Assembly: GCF_047250385.1 (NCBI RefSeq) | Contig: NZ_JBLBVM010000055.1 | Span: 186,001 to 250,000, forward strand | DNA length: 64,000 nucleotides | DNA from: Glaciecola sp047250385 | Lineage (GTDB): Bacteria > Pseudomonadota > Gammaproteobacteria > Enterobacterales > Alteromonadaceae | Direction: 5' to 3' | In this document: positions 49,665 to 59,134 of the stretch, piece by piece | Position numbering within the stretch: the first letter of the stretch is position 1 | Layout: each line of letters starts with the position of its first letter | Program-made: the position numbers and the translations under genes | The notes under the pieces: generated by a model | What the model saw: the letters and a program-made list of their open reading frames with translations, nothing else | Databases searched by the model: none | Told to the model about the DNA's origin: nothing

Positions 49665-49880
49665 ATGACTTCCTATGTGGTTAGCGTTTATTATAATTAT
49701 TCAAACATTACTAAAGTATTCAGTTTATTTAGTGCTAAAACAAGCAAAAAAGCTCGATTGAATTAATTTGAAACATTTAAAAATACTTTGTTGCCAGAAT
49801 GCCTTAGTAATTTGATGCGTTTTGTCTTAGTCTATTAGTATTACAAAAACACCAAGAACTAAAAAAATAGGGATGTTAGT

Positions 49881-50678
49881 GTGATTGAAATAAATAAACT
49901 AGCTAAGAAGTTTAAAGTCGAAAACCCTAAGAAATTGAGTGATCAAGACAAAAAAGATCCTCGCTTGCAAGGGCGCTTTTTCCATTCTGTTAGGGAAGTT
50001 AGCTTTACATGCAATGATGGTGAAGTGCTGGGCTTATTAGGACCGAATGGTGCCGGTAAGACAACAACCTTAAGAATGTTATCAACTGCGTTGAAGCCAG
50101 ATAGTGGCACAATCAATATTGGCGGTGCAGATATACTTAAAAATCCCGTTGAAGCTAGAAAACAAATTGGCTTTTTATCCGGCGGTACAGGGCTATATGG
50201 TCGCTTAAGTGGGCGAGAAAATATTGCATATTTCGGTCAGTTGAATGGAATGAGCAATAATGAAATCACTAAACGTATAGCAGAATTATCCGCACGTCTC
50301 GATATGGATTCATTCCTCGATCGTCGCAGTGAAACCTATTCAACCGGAATGAAGCAGAAAGCCTCAATAGCACGCTCTGTCATTCACTCTCCAAAAGTTG
50401 TTATTTTAGATGAGCCAACGACTGGCTTAGATATTATGGCTACTCAAACCGTGCTTAAATTCATTCGTGATCTTAAAAGCGACAACGTACCTGTTATTTT
50501 TTCTACTCATCACCTAGATGAAGTGTCGGAACTTTGCGATAGAGTGACAGTTATTGACCAAGGGCAAACAATGTTCAACGATACCTACGAAGCTTTCAAA
50601 GCGTTGGACGAAGTTTCCCTGCATGAAGCGTTTTTGCGCTCCATTGGTAAACCTAAACACGAACTGACAGAAGAATAG
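49881..50678 (+). CDS. natA: ABC transporter ATPase of the NatA type
   Basis: A 265-residue ATPase that powers export by the neighbouring permease. It has Walker A GPNGAGKTT (54-62), the ABC signature YSTGMKQKASI, Walker B VVILDEPTTGLD and the switch histidine in FSTHHLDEV. In Bacillus the NatAB pair exports sodium, and the permease next door resembles NatB, but the substrate here is unproven. The start is GTG. It lies 11 bases before the permease gene, forming a two-gene operon. Confidence 0.85.
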   Translation: MIEINKLAKKFKVENPKKLSDQDKKDPRLQGRFFHSVREVSFTCNDGEVLGLLGPNGAGKTTTLRMLSTALKPDSGTINIGGADILKNPVEARKQIGFLSGGTGLYGRLSGRENIAYFGQLNGMSNNEITKRIAELSARLDMDSFLDRRSETYSTGMKQKASIARSVIHSPKVVILDEPTTGLDIMATQTVLKFIRDLKSDNVPVIFSTHHLDEVSELCDRVTVIDQGQTMFNDTYEAFKALDEVSLHEAFLRSIGKPKHELTEE

Positions 50679-50689
50679 GGAACATTACT

Positions 50690-51895
50690 ATGTGGTTGGT
50701 ATTTCAAAAAGAAGTAAAAGAATTATTACGCGATAGAAAAACCCTATTTTTTATGATCGCATTACCTATATTGCTATTTCCTCTGTTAATCGGAGGAACA
50801 CTTTACGTAGGTACAAACGTGGTTAAAGGTGCGGTTGAAAAAACGCGTACTTATGCGATTGTCGGTCAGCAATATAGTGATGAATTTGTCGGTAAACTAA
50901 AAGAAGTTGAACAGTTTTCTCTACAAACTTTGCCAAATGAAGTGCAAACAAAAGAGCAAATTATTGCTTATGTAAAAGAAGGAAATATCGATTTTGTTAT
51001 TGAAGTTCCAGACAATTACAGCGCTGCAGTTTTAGATTCTGGACAAATAACCTTAAAACTTTACCGTAATCAAGCGGGATTAAAAGTTGTTGAAAACAAG
51101 CTGAATAAAATTGTATCTGAGTTAACCGACTTATATCAAACAGCTGCTTTTTCGAGTTTAGGATTAAGTGAGTCGCAGCAAGTGAGCGTGATAACGCCCA
51201 TCGAAGTTGAGGAAATCAACGTGGCTGATGAGCGCGAAACTCAGGGCGAATCAATTGGCGGATTTATTCCATACTTAATTTTCATGCTTTGTTTGCAAGG
51301 CGCTATGTTGCCAGCGAGTGATTTAGGTGCAGGAGAAAAAGAGCGTGGCACTCTTGAGACCTTACTGATTACACCAATCGATAGAACCAAGATTGTACTC
51401 GGTAAATTCTTTACAATCGCGTTTGCGGGGGTAACTTCCGCTTTAGTCACCGTGCTGAGTATTGCGCTTTGGACGGCGGTGTTGAGTAGAGGCGAAGCAG
51501 GTGAAGTCCTAGTTAAGTTTATGTCTTCTATTGACGCCATCGACTTCTTACTCGTATTTTTGATGCTGATTCCAGTCGTTGCTATTTTCGCTGCTGTATT
51601 GCTGACCTTATCCATTTACGCCCGTTCCTTTAAAGAAGCTCAAGGTTATATGACGCCTTTGGTCTTCGTGGTTATCATTCCGGTCATCTTCGCAATGTTG
51701 CCTGGGGTTGAGTTGAAGGGGGTTTGGGCTTGGGTGCCATTAACAAACGTCGCCTTAGCCATAAAAGAACTGATAAAAGGGACTATGGACTATGTGCAGT
51801 TGTTCGCAATATTCGGTTCTACTGCGGTTATTGCCGGTGGACTATTAGCGTTCTGTATCTACTGGTTTAAACAAGAGAAGGTGTTGTTTAGATAA
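50690..51895 (+). CDS. natB: ABC-2 type permease of the NatB type
   Basis: A 401-residue permease with an N-terminal span (KTLFFMIALPILLFPLLIGG), a large outer domain of about 130 residues, and a C-terminal group of about five or six spans. LGAGEKERGTLETLLITPI is the signature of the ABC-2/NatB group, and FKEAQGYMTPLVFV is a later landmark. It forms the membrane channel for the ATPase encoded 11 bases upstream. The exported compound cannot be told. Confidence 0.85.
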   Translation: MWLVFQKEVKELLRDRKTLFFMIALPILLFPLLIGGTLYVGTNVVKGAVEKTRTYAIVGQQYSDEFVGKLKEVEQFSLQTLPNEVQTKEQIIAYVKEGNIDFVIEVPDNYSAAVLDSGQITLKLYRNQAGLKVVENKLNKIVSELTDLYQTAAFSSLGLSESQQVSVITPIEVEEINVADERETQGESIGGFIPYLIFMLCLQGAMLPASDLGAGEKERGTLETLLITPIDRTKIVLGKFFTIAFAGVTSALVTVLSIALWTAVLSRGEAGEVLVKFMSSIDAIDFLLVFLMLIPVVAIFAAVLLTLSIYARSFKEAQGYMTPLVFVVIIPVIFAMLPGVELKGVWAWVPLTNVALAIKELIKGTMDYVQLFAIFGSTAVIAGGLLAFCIYWFKQEKVLFR

Positions 51896-51937
51896 AAGCA
51901 TGCCATAAAAGGTTTTTGAAAGAACCTGTGTAATTTG

Positions 51938-51975
51938 AAAAGCCTCGTTGTATTCAATACTGCGAGGTTTTTTAT
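51938..51975 (+). terminator. Terminator of natAB
   Basis: AGCCTCG and CGAGGTT pair around an extra TATT/AATA stem and end in TTTTTT. Confidence 0.8.
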
Positions 51976-52070
51976 TGCATACACGACAATCAAAGCATAA
52001 GCGTTCACTGTTTTTACCTTTGAATAACTGATGCTCAATCTAACGTAATCTAAAACACTATTTTTACAGA

Positions 52071-52175
52071 GGGCACTCGAAAACCGTCATTATTTAGCTC
52101 GCAACTCAAAACGTTCATTCTAAGGCTCGCAATCTAAATTCCTCATTTTATAGTGCGTAATCTAAACTATTGTGC
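52071..52175. repeat. Degenerate tandem repeats of about 28 bp
   Basis: Units begin near 52071, at 52097, at 52125 and at 52154. The second and third are closest (GCTCGCAAyyyAAA, then TTCATTyTA or TCATTTTA), while the outer units are more changed. A fifth weak copy may precede them near 52040. Confidence 0.6.
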
Positions 52176-52246
52176 AGTAAAAACACCTCACAATTTACTT
52201 TATTATTTAGGTACTTCATCAGTGCTGACTTCGTGTTGTTGCGGAT

Positions 52247-52265
52247 AATTATTACAGTAATAATT
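52247..52265. promoter_or_regulatory. Perfect 19-base palindrome upstream of yoaA
   Basis: AATTATTAC and GTAATAATT flank a single A, about 95 bases before the yoaA ATG. It is operator-like, but I cannot name the regulator. Confidence 0.4.
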
Positions 52266-52358
52266 TAGATAGAAATAATTAAAAACTTTATTGGCTAATT
52301 TGGCATAATGTCGCCCATTGAACGCAAATCACTTCTATACCGGATAAAATAAAAATTA

Positions 52359-54272
52359 ATGTCTGAAATTGAGTCGTTTTTCTCCAATCCTGGACCATTG
52401 GCCGATGTAATATCTGGCTTCACACCAAGAGAAGCCCAAACAACTATGGCTGAAGCCGTTGCTGAGACTATTAAAGATCGAGGCTCGCTTGTTGTCGAAG
52501 CTGGCACTGGAACGGGTAAAACATTTGCTTATTTAGCACCTGCCTTTTTATCAAAGAAGAAGTTTATCGTCTCAACGGGTACTAAAAACTTACAAGAACA
52601 ACTGTTCCATCGTGATTTGCCGACAGTTAAAAAAGCGATAGATAAAACGAAAAAGACGGCGTTACTGAAAGGCCGAGCTAATTATCTTTGTTTACATAGG
52701 CTTTCACAGCACGGTGGTGGCAACGTACTGCTTGAAAAAGAAGTATTAAACGAATTTAGTCTAGTACGAAAGTGGGCTGGAACAACTTCAACAGGTGATA
52801 TTGGTGAGTTAAAAGCGATAAAAGAGGATGCAAAGGTCTTACCCATTGTGACATCTACCGTCGATAATTGCTTGGGCAAGGATTGTCCTAGTTACGAAGA
52901 CTGTTATCTTGTTAAAGCGAGGCGCACGGCTATGGAAGCCGATGTGATTGTGGTGAACCATCATCTGTTTTTTGCTGATTTGGCTTTGAAAGACACTGGT
53001 TTTGGAGAATTAATACCAGACGTTGATGTCGTTATTTTTGATGAGGCGCATCAAGTACCTGATATTGCGAGTGAGTACTTTGGTGAAAATTTATCAAGTC
53101 GACAGGTACAAGACTTATGTAAAGACATCATTGCTATTACCCGTTCAGTATTAAAGGATGCAGAGCAATTAGCTAAAATTGCCGAAAAGTGTCAAATGCA
53201 TATGGCCGACCTCCGCTTACTGTTTCCACATAATCCTTGCAGAGGAAATTGGGCGGATAAACTTGAACAAAACGATATATCAAATCAAGTCGCAACCATC
53301 AGACAGAGCCTAGACCAATTGTTTGAAGCTGCTAATATCCATCAAGGGCGCGATAAAGATCTCGACTTAATGATAGAGCGTATTTTTGAGTTCAGCCAGT
53401 CACTCGAACACGTGACAGATGTAAAACGTAACGGCGTTAGCTTATGGTTTGAAACTACGCCCAGGCAGATCATCCTACACTTAACTCCTCTAAGTATTGC
53501 GGATAAGTTTTCAAGCATCATGGATGCTCAAAATGCGGCTTGGATTTTTACCTCTGCGACCTTAATGGTAGATGATAATTTTGATCATTATCGCAATCAC
53601 ATGGGCTTGTATAATGCAAAAACGCTATCTTTGGATAGTCCATTCGATTATCAGAATCAAGCGATGCTGTGTATTCCACGTTTTCTGCCCGAACCGAATG
53701 ATAGAGCAATAAAGTTCAATTTGGTTGATATTGCGATTCGCCTCATAGATGCCAGTAAAGGTAGGGCATTCATACTTTTTACTAGCCACGCTATGATGCG
53801 AGAAGTTGCAAGCATGGTAGAAGAAAAAATCGATAACCCGATTTTGGTACAAGGCAGTACAACGAAACAAGCATTATTGGATGAGTATCTCAGCAATCAA
53901 GATGCAGTATTGTTTGGCACTGGCGCATTTTGGGAGGGAGTTGATGTTAAGGGAGACGATCTACTCTGTGTTATGATCGATAAACTGCCATTTGCATCAC
54001 CCGACGATCCCTTATTGCAAGCGAGAATAGAAGATTGTAAAAAACAAGGGGGAAATGCCTTTTCACAAATTCAAATTCCTCAGGCAGTCATCACTTTAAA
54101 GCAGGGCGCTGGCCGATTAATACGAGACGAGACCGACAAAGGTGTTCTCGTCATTTGCGACAATAGATTAGTAACAAAACAATATGGGCAAACATTTATA
54201 GCAAGTTTGCCGAATATGAAACGAACTAGAAGCTTAGATGCGGTTGCCGCATTTTTACAAAAGATAGAATAA
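52359..54272 (+). CDS. yoaA: ATP-dependent DNA helicase YoaA (DinG/XPD-like)
   Basis: YoaA is an iron-sulphur helicase of the DinG/XPD group that helps repair stalled forks in E. coli together with HolC. The 637-residue protein has Walker A AGTGTGKTFAY, the iron-sulphur cysteines (NYLCLHRL and CLGKDCPSYEDC), the DEAH box IFDEAHQV, and motif VI GAGRLIRDETDKG. The ATG has no clear ribosome site. Its stop overlaps the tsaB start by one base (TAATG), the same gene order as in E. coli. Confidence 0.92.
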   Translation: MSEIESFFSNPGPLADVISGFTPREAQTTMAEAVAETIKDRGSLVVEAGTGTGKTFAYLAPAFLSKKKFIVSTGTKNLQEQLFHRDLPTVKKAIDKTKKTALLKGRANYLCLHRLSQHGGGNVLLEKEVLNEFSLVRKWAGTTSTGDIGELKAIKEDAKVLPIVTSTVDNCLGKDCPSYEDCYLVKARRTAMEADVIVVNHHLFFADLALKDTGFGELIPDVDVVIFDEAHQVPDIASEYFGENLSSRQVQDLCKDIIAITRSVLKDAEQLAKIAEKCQMHMADLRLLFPHNPCRGNWADKLEQNDISNQVATIRQSLDQLFEAANIHQGRDKDLDLMIERIFEFSQSLEHVTDVKRNGVSLWFETTPRQIILHLTPLSIADKFSSIMDAQNAAWIFTSATLMVDDNFDHYRNHMGLYNAKTLSLDSPFDYQNQAMLCIPRFLPEPNDRAIKFNLVDIAIRLIDASKGRAFILFTSHAMMREVASMVEEKIDNPILVQGSTTKQALLDEYLSNQDAVLFGTGAFWEGVDVKGDDLLCVMIDKLPFASPDDPLLQARIEDCKKQGGNAFSQIQIPQAVITLKQGAGRLIRDETDKGVLVICDNRLVTKQYGQTFIASLPNMKRTRSLDAVAAFLQKIE

Positions 54273-55009
54273 TGAAAATACTAGCCATTGATACAGCGAC
54301 TGAAGCATGTTCGGTTGCATTGTTATACGACAAAAATGCCAACCAAGAAAACGCAAATCAAGAGAATTTTGATGTCATTTTTGATGTTTGTCCTCAACAA
54401 CATAGTCAACGTATTTTGCCGATGATCGATGAATTATTGACTAAACATGGCATAAAATTTGCTGAGTTAGATGCAATTGCTTATGGCAGAGGTCCAGGTA
54501 GTTTTACCGGCGTAAGAATTGCGACAGGCATAGTGCAGGGCTTAGCGTTAGGAGCTGACTTACCAGTTATTGAGGTGTCGACTCTTGCTGCTATGGCACA
54601 GCAAAACTTTATGCAACATGGTTATACCAGCTCAAAAGTATTGATTGATGCTAGGATGCAAGAAGTTTACTTTGGTCACTTTGCTGTTGATACATCGGCA
54701 GTTGAGTTAGTTGTGGAAGAAAAACAAGGTGAAGCCGTTCTAAGTCCTGAGGACGCGCTTGCAAGGTTCGCTGAACTTAGTCATGACGATCCGCTTTGTG
54801 GGATTGCCGGAACTGGATGGGAAGCCTATGAAGAGGTGCTGCAAGCAAGTCAGAACGCAAGTGCAGTTAAAGTTCTATATCCTTCAGCAGAGTTTATGCT
54901 GCCAATAGCAGTGCAAGCTTTGAAAGCGGGAAAGACGATTTCAGTCGACGACATTGCGCCGGTTTATTTGCGTGACAAGGTAACCTGGAAAAAATTGCCA
55001 GGTCGATAG
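54272..55009 (+). CDS. tsaB: tRNA threonylcarbamoyladenosine biosynthesis protein TsaB
   Basis: TsaB is the scaffold partner of TsaD in the universal t6A37 modification of tRNA. The 245-residue ASKHA-fold protein starts MKILAIDTATEACSVAL and has GRGPGSFTGVRIATGIVQG, the family's core motif. Residues 22-32 are an inserted NANQENANQEN repeat between the first strands, which other TsaB proteins lack. It overlaps yoaA by one base and is followed by a small unknown gene. Confidence 0.95.
   Translation: MKILAIDTATEACSVALLYDKNANQENANQENFDVIFDVCPQQHSQRILPMIDELLTKHGIKFAELDAIAYGRGPGSFTGVRIATGIVQGLALGADLPVIEVSTLAAMAQQNFMQHGYTSSKVLIDARMQEVYFGHFAVDTSAVELVVEEKQGEAVLSPEDALARFAELSHDDPLCGIAGTGWEAYEEVLQASQNASAVKVLYPSAEFMLPIAVQALKAGKTISVDDIAPVYLRDKVTWKKLPGR
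54335..54367 (+). repeat. Short tandem repeat in tsaB
   Basis: Two 15-base units (AAyGCmAAyCAAGAr-type) encode NANQE twice, then N, near the N-terminus of TsaB. They lengthen a surface loop without breaking the frame. Confidence 0.7.
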
Positions 55010-55049
55010 CAATATAGTTCTAAATTATTTTTGTATTATTGGAGAGTAA

Positions 55050-55379
55050 ATGGATACAGCAAACATCAAGAGCAGTAACGCAATTTTTATTGCGAAAGAC
55101 TCTGTTGACAATGCACCACAATCTCCAATTATCAAGCGGGCTCAATTAGAGCAAGCTAGTAATAGCGAGCAAAAAGAGAAACAAAATACCGTACAACAGA
55201 AGTTAGTCGCTGGGAATGAAGAAGTTTTTCAACGTGCTGAATCGTTTAAACAGTCAACCAGTTATGATGACAATCCAAACTTACGCATTCGCAAAGAATT
55301 AGAGTTATATCAATCTATAGATACTCAAGAAAAAAGAGAAGACATAACGCAGTTATTAGGTGTGGATATTTATGCTTGA
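55050..55379 (+). CDS. Small conserved protein of unknown function
   Basis: A 109-residue soluble protein. The first 60 residues are polar and low in complexity (glutamine, lysine and glutamate rich). The last 45 are more defined: NPNLRIRKELELYQSIDTQE followed by KREDITQLLGVDIYA, which looks like a short helical motif that recurs in proteins of this genomic position. I do not know a function. It starts 40 bases after tsaB with GGAG before the ATG and precedes slp, so it may belong to the same transcript. Confidence 0.65.
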   Translation: MDTANIKSSNAIFIAKDSVDNAPQSPIIKRAQLEQASNSEQKEKQNTVQQKLVAGNEEVFQRAESFKQSTSYDDNPNLRIRKELELYQSIDTQEKREDITQLLGVDIYA

Positions 55380-55479
55380 TATGCTGGAATCGCAATTGCT
55401 AATAAACCACCATTTATACAAACCGAACATGCTAACAAACCGCTAAATCAAGCCAAGCATTTTGAATTTGTTAAGAAGT

Positions 55480-55508
55480 CTATTGTCACAATATAAAAAT
55501 GATATAAT
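55480..55508 (+). promoter_or_regulatory. Possible slp promoter
   Basis: TATAAT at 55503-55508 is preceded by TG one base upstream, forming an extended -10 element. The -35 region is poor. It implies a leader of about 105 bases before slp. Confidence 0.45.
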
Positions 55509-55618
55509 CTACTAATTATAAAAAACCGTACCAATCGTAGTTGTCAAATAATCAACAGTGCCCGATATTAAATAGTACCCGCTCAATCGTATGTGCACGA
55601 TAAACTTGGAGTAACATT

Positions 55619-56281
55619 ATGCATTCATTATTTAAATCATCTGTGGTGGCAGTTGCGCTATTAATTAGTGGCTGTGTCATAGTGCCTGAGCCCATAAAAG
55701 TATCAGACACCGACGACTTACTTTCTTTTGAAAGTGTCATTAATGGAGACTCTAGCGCTCAGGGGGCCGAAGTGCGTTGGGGCGGCGAAATAGTCTCAGT
55801 TGAAAATAAAAAAGAATATTCAGAGTTTGAAATATTACACTATCCAAACAACCATTACGGTAAACCTAGAGCCAATATGGATAGTGCAGGACGTTTTAAA
55901 GTAAGAGTGACAGGCTTTATTGATCCTCTTGTCTTTGAGACAGGTCGCTTAATCACCTTTTTAGGGGAATTGGGTGAGCCTACTGAAGGTATTATTGGCG
56001 AACAAACTTACATATACCCAGTTGTATTGGCGAATGGTTATTACATGTGGAAAGACACTGAAGAATACCAAGTTTCAGGTTTTTATTACTCAGAGTTATC
56101 GCCGTTTTGGGGCATGGGCATTAGACATCATTACTATCGACCTTATGGTTTTTTCCACAACAGAACGACGATTAGAGTGGATAGAAAAAAAAGCAAATCT
56201 AGCAAGAATGCTTCGAAAGGTAGTGTGAGTTCTGGTAGCACCGACCGCTCTAAAGGTAAAACATCAGAGCAATCTAAATAG
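55619..56281 (+). CDS. slp: Slp-family outer membrane lipoprotein
   Basis: A 220-residue lipoprotein; the lipobox is LISGC with Cys19. VRWGGEIVSVENKKEYSEFE and the later TYIYPVVLANGYYMWK are signatures of the Slp/YeaY family, outer membrane lipoproteins that appear on starvation in E. coli. The C-terminal 40 residues are serine- and lysine-rich. In E. coli yeaY also lies between tsaB and fadD. A terminator follows. Confidence 0.87.
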   Translation: MHSLFKSSVVAVALLISGCVIVPEPIKVSDTDDLLSFESVINGDSSAQGAEVRWGGEIVSVENKKEYSEFEILHYPNNHYGKPRANMDSAGRFKVRVTGFIDPLVFETGRLITFLGELGEPTEGIIGEQTYIYPVVLANGYYMWKDTEEYQVSGFYYSELSPFWGMGIRHHYYRPYGFFHNRTTIRVDRKKSKSSKNASKGSVSSGSTDRSKGKTSEQSK

Positions 56282-56326
56282 TTAGATATTTGGTTTATCG
56301 TTCAAACGAAGGATAAACGTTATTTC

Positions 56327-56349
56327 AAAGCGGCTTCAGCCGCTTTTCT
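56327..56349 (+). terminator. Terminator of slp
   Basis: AAAGCGGC and GCCGCTTT enclose TTCA, followed by a further T-rich stretch. Confidence 0.8.
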
Positions 56350-56393
56350 TTTACTTGTAATATATAATAAATACAAACAGGAACGACGTTTAG

Positions 56394-57242
56394 ATGAGTA
56401 TTATCGAAACAAATTTTACTATGCCAAACCTCAATATTGCGGCTTTGAGTAACGCTAAAAATGACAAACCATTGCTGTTGATGGTCCATGGTTGGCTTGA
56501 TAATGCTGCGAGTTTCGCAAAGCTAATACCGCTTTTAAACAACTTCAATGTAATCGCTATTGACTTACCTGGGCATGGAAAGTCCTCTCACCGCAGTCCA
56601 GATGCACACTACCATTTGTTGGATTATGTGCATGACTTGCATTGTTTAGTTAAGTCGCAAGGCTGGCGAGACTTTTCAATTGTCGGTCATTCATTGGGAG
56701 GAATTATTTCAAGCATTTATTGTGCTACCTTCCCCGAATTAGTCCGAAATTTTGTCTGTATTGAGTCAGCAGGGCCGCTTACAGAGCCTGAAGCATCAAG
56801 TGTCGAACAATTAAGGAAAGCGATTGAAAGTCGAATTAATGCTAACGAGAAAACTATAAAGCATCCAAAAAACTTAGAAGCTATCGTTGAAGCTAGACAA
56901 AAAGTAAGTGATTTAAGCTATGAAAATGCTTCGTTGCTCCTGCAACGAAACACTAAAATTTCTAGTAGCGGCGATGACATCGAATGGACCACCGATAAAC
57001 GTTTACGCACGGTTTCCTCGCTTCGCCTTACGCAAAAGCAAGCAGAGGTTTTTGTAAAAGGTATTCAATGTCCTACTCATTTCATATTGGGAGACAAAGG
57101 GTTTAGCAAAGTGAAAGACCTCATGCTTCGCAGAGAAGCATTTTTCAAGAATGCAGAAATGTCTACAGTCGAAGGGGGGCATCATGTTCATATGGAAGCT
57201 GAGCAGCAAATTGCAAAAATAATAATGCAGCATTGTCAGTAA
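56394..57242 (+). CDS. Alpha/beta hydrolase
   Basis: A 282-residue cytoplasmic hydrolase. The oxyanion segment is MVHGWLDNAASFAKLIP, the nucleophile elbow VGHSLGGII (serine about residue 103), and the catalytic histidine GGHHVHME near the C-terminus; the acid is probably in the HFILGDKGFS strand region. It resembles general esterases of the MhpC/YbfF type. The substrate is unknown. It sits between slp and fadD, a place empty in E. coli, which hints at but does not prove a role with acyl groups. Confidence 0.85.
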   Translation: MSIIETNFTMPNLNIAALSNAKNDKPLLLMVHGWLDNAASFAKLIPLLNNFNVIAIDLPGHGKSSHRSPDAHYHLLDYVHDLHCLVKSQGWRDFSIVGHSLGGIISSIYCATFPELVRNFVCIESAGPLTEPEASSVEQLRKAIESRINANEKTIKHPKNLEAIVEARQKVSDLSYENASLLLQRNTKISSSGDDIEWTTDKRLRTVSSLRLTQKQAEVFVKGIQCPTHFILGDKGFSKVKDLMLRREAFFKNAEMSTVEGGHHVHMEAEQQIAKIIMQHCQ

Positions 57243-57481
57243 GGTGACGATATCATGTCTATAAATTGTACAATATGGTTCAAATAGCTCCTATTCAGCA
57301 GATGAATGACTGTTCAAGTTTATCTTTAGTCAATCATCCTTTAGTATTGTAAGACTTGGTATCATGAACTGTTAGCACTCTACCTAGATATAGTTTGAGC
57401 TTATGCGGGGATGTGCGATAGAAATAAAATAAGAATGCTCAAAAACGAAGCATCATAATTACTATTTTAAAGGACAAAAAC

Positions 57482-59134
57482 GTGGAAAAAGTTTGGTTAA
57501 AGCATTACGACAAAACCATGCAACCCGAGATTGACATTGATAATCTACCCACAATCTTGGAAATATTTGAATCATCAGTTGCAGAATATGCAAATCAAAC
57601 TGCCTTCATTAATATGGGGCATGAAATCACTTTTGAAGATTTAGATGTGTTATCCATGCAGTTTGCTGCCTACTTACAAAGCCAAGGTCTGCAAAAAGGA
57701 GATTCTGTTGCGATTATGATGCCTAATTTGCTGCAATATCCCGTTGCCTTGTTTGGTATCCTGCGCGCAGGCATGACCGTGGTGAATGTTAATCCACTAT
57801 ACACAGCCCGAGAGTTACAACATCAGCTAGTTGATGCAAATGTAAAAACTATCGTAATAGTTGAGAATTTTGCACATACACTTGCAGAAGTGATAGACAA
57901 GACTTCAGTGAAGGAAGTTCTGTTAACTAGTATTGCTGACATGTTACCCGCCCCAAAAAGATGGGTGGTCAACTTTGCTGTTAAGTACATTAAAAAAATG
58001 GTGCCTGAATTCTCATTACCACAAGCCAAGCGGTTTACACAAGCTATGGCCATTGGTGAGAATCAAACCTATGCACGTCCAAAAGTGCAACCATCAGACA
58101 TCGCCTTTTTACAATACACTGGCGGGACAACAGGTGTTTCGAAAGGGGCAATGCTCAGCCATCAAAATATGGTTGCTAACCTAGAGCAAGTATCGGGCAC
58201 ACTTGAAGCCTCAGTGACAATTGGAAAAGACCTTGTCGTGACAGCTTTGCCTCTTTATCACATCTTCGCTTTAACCAGTAATTGTTTAACGTTTTTAAAG
58301 TACGGTTGCCCTAATTTATTAATTACAAATCCTCGAGATATGAAAGGATTTGTTAATGAGCTCAACAAATACCCATTTGCTGTCATCACGGGCGTCAACA
58401 CATTATTCAACGGTTTACTCAACACTCCTGGTTTTGCTGAGCTAGATTACTCTAATTTTAAATTTGGTTTGGGCGGCGGTATGGCAGTTCAACGACCTGT
58501 CGCTGAAAAATGGGAGAAGGTAACGGGTACGGTTTTACTCGAGGGTTATGGACTAACTGAATGCTCACCAGTGGTAACGGTAAATCCAACTAATATTAAA
58601 GCGTACAAGGGCTCTATCGGTCTACCAGTGCCCTCAACAGATATAAAGCTAGTCGATGACGATGGTAATGAGGTTGCGCAAGGCGACGCTGGTGAGATGC
58701 TTGTGAAGGGGCCGCAGGTGATGGTGGGTTACCTAAATCGTCCAGAGGCCACTGACGAAGTTATCAACGATGGTTGGTTAGCCACTGGTGATATTGCAAA
58801 AATGGATGAAGAAGGTTTCTTCTACATTGTCGATCGAAAGAAAGATATGATTTTAGTCTCCGGCTTTAACGTTTTCCCGAACGAAATTGAAGAAGTCGCG
58901 GCAATGCATGATGGTGTTTTAGAGGCGGCAGCCATTGGTATTCCACATGAAGTATCTGGCGAAGTTGTAAAGCTATTTGTTGTTAAAAAAGACGAAAACG
59001 TGACAGAGCAGGAAATTATTGACCATTGTAAGTCACTCTTGACGGGTTATAAGGTTCCAAAGGTTATCGAATTTAAGGATGACTTGCCAAAAACCAACGT
59101 CGGTAAAATATTGCGCCGAGAATTGCGAGATTAA
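57482..59134 (+). CDS. fadD: Long-chain fatty acid-CoA ligase
   Basis: FadD activates imported fatty acids to acyl-CoA with ATP for beta-oxidation. The 550-residue protein has the AMP-binding motif YTGGTTGVSKGAML (about residues 213-226), GYGLTECSPVV, and the fatty-acyl motif WLATGDIAKMDEEG with DRKKDMILVSGFNVFPNEIE. The start is GTG with AAGGA before it. Gap 57243-57481 shows no certain FadR or PsrA site. rnd begins immediately after its stop. Confidence 0.96.
   Translation: MEKVWLKHYDKTMQPEIDIDNLPTILEIFESSVAEYANQTAFINMGHEITFEDLDVLSMQFAAYLQSQGLQKGDSVAIMMPNLLQYPVALFGILRAGMTVVNVNPLYTARELQHQLVDANVKTIVIVENFAHTLAEVIDKTSVKEVLLTSIADMLPAPKRWVVNFAVKYIKKMVPEFSLPQAKRFTQAMAIGENQTYARPKVQPSDIAFLQYTGGTTGVSKGAMLSHQNMVANLEQVSGTLEASVTIGKDLVVTALPLYHIFALTSNCLTFLKYGCPNLLITNPRDMKGFVNELNKYPFAVITGVNTLFNGLLNTPGFAELDYSNFKFGLGGGMAVQRPVAEKWEKVTGTVLLEGYGLTECSPVVTVNPTNIKAYKGSIGLPVPSTDIKLVDDDGNEVAQGDAGEMLVKGPQVMVGYLNRPEATDEVINDGWLATGDIAKMDEEGFFYIVDRKKDMILVSGFNVFPNEIEEVAAMHDGVLEAAAIGIPHEVSGEVVKLFVVKKDENVTEQEIIDHCKSLLTGYKVPKVIEFKDDLPKTNVGKILRRELRD

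Larger units (their letters stand above)
51896..52358. other. 463-base gap between natB and yoaA
   Basis: It begins with the natAB terminator (51938-51975). A degenerate tandem repeat fills 52071-52175, and a perfect 19-base palindrome is at 52247-52265. No coding sequence or RNA family is evident, and no strong promoter for yoaA can be named. Confidence 0.6.

Noticed and set aside
55372..55446. 24-codon frame after the 109-residue gene
   Set aside because: It overlaps the stop but has no clear ribosome site or known relatives; not enough support.
57243..57481. FadR or PsrA operator before fadD
   Set aside because: I found only weak partial matches, too poor to report.
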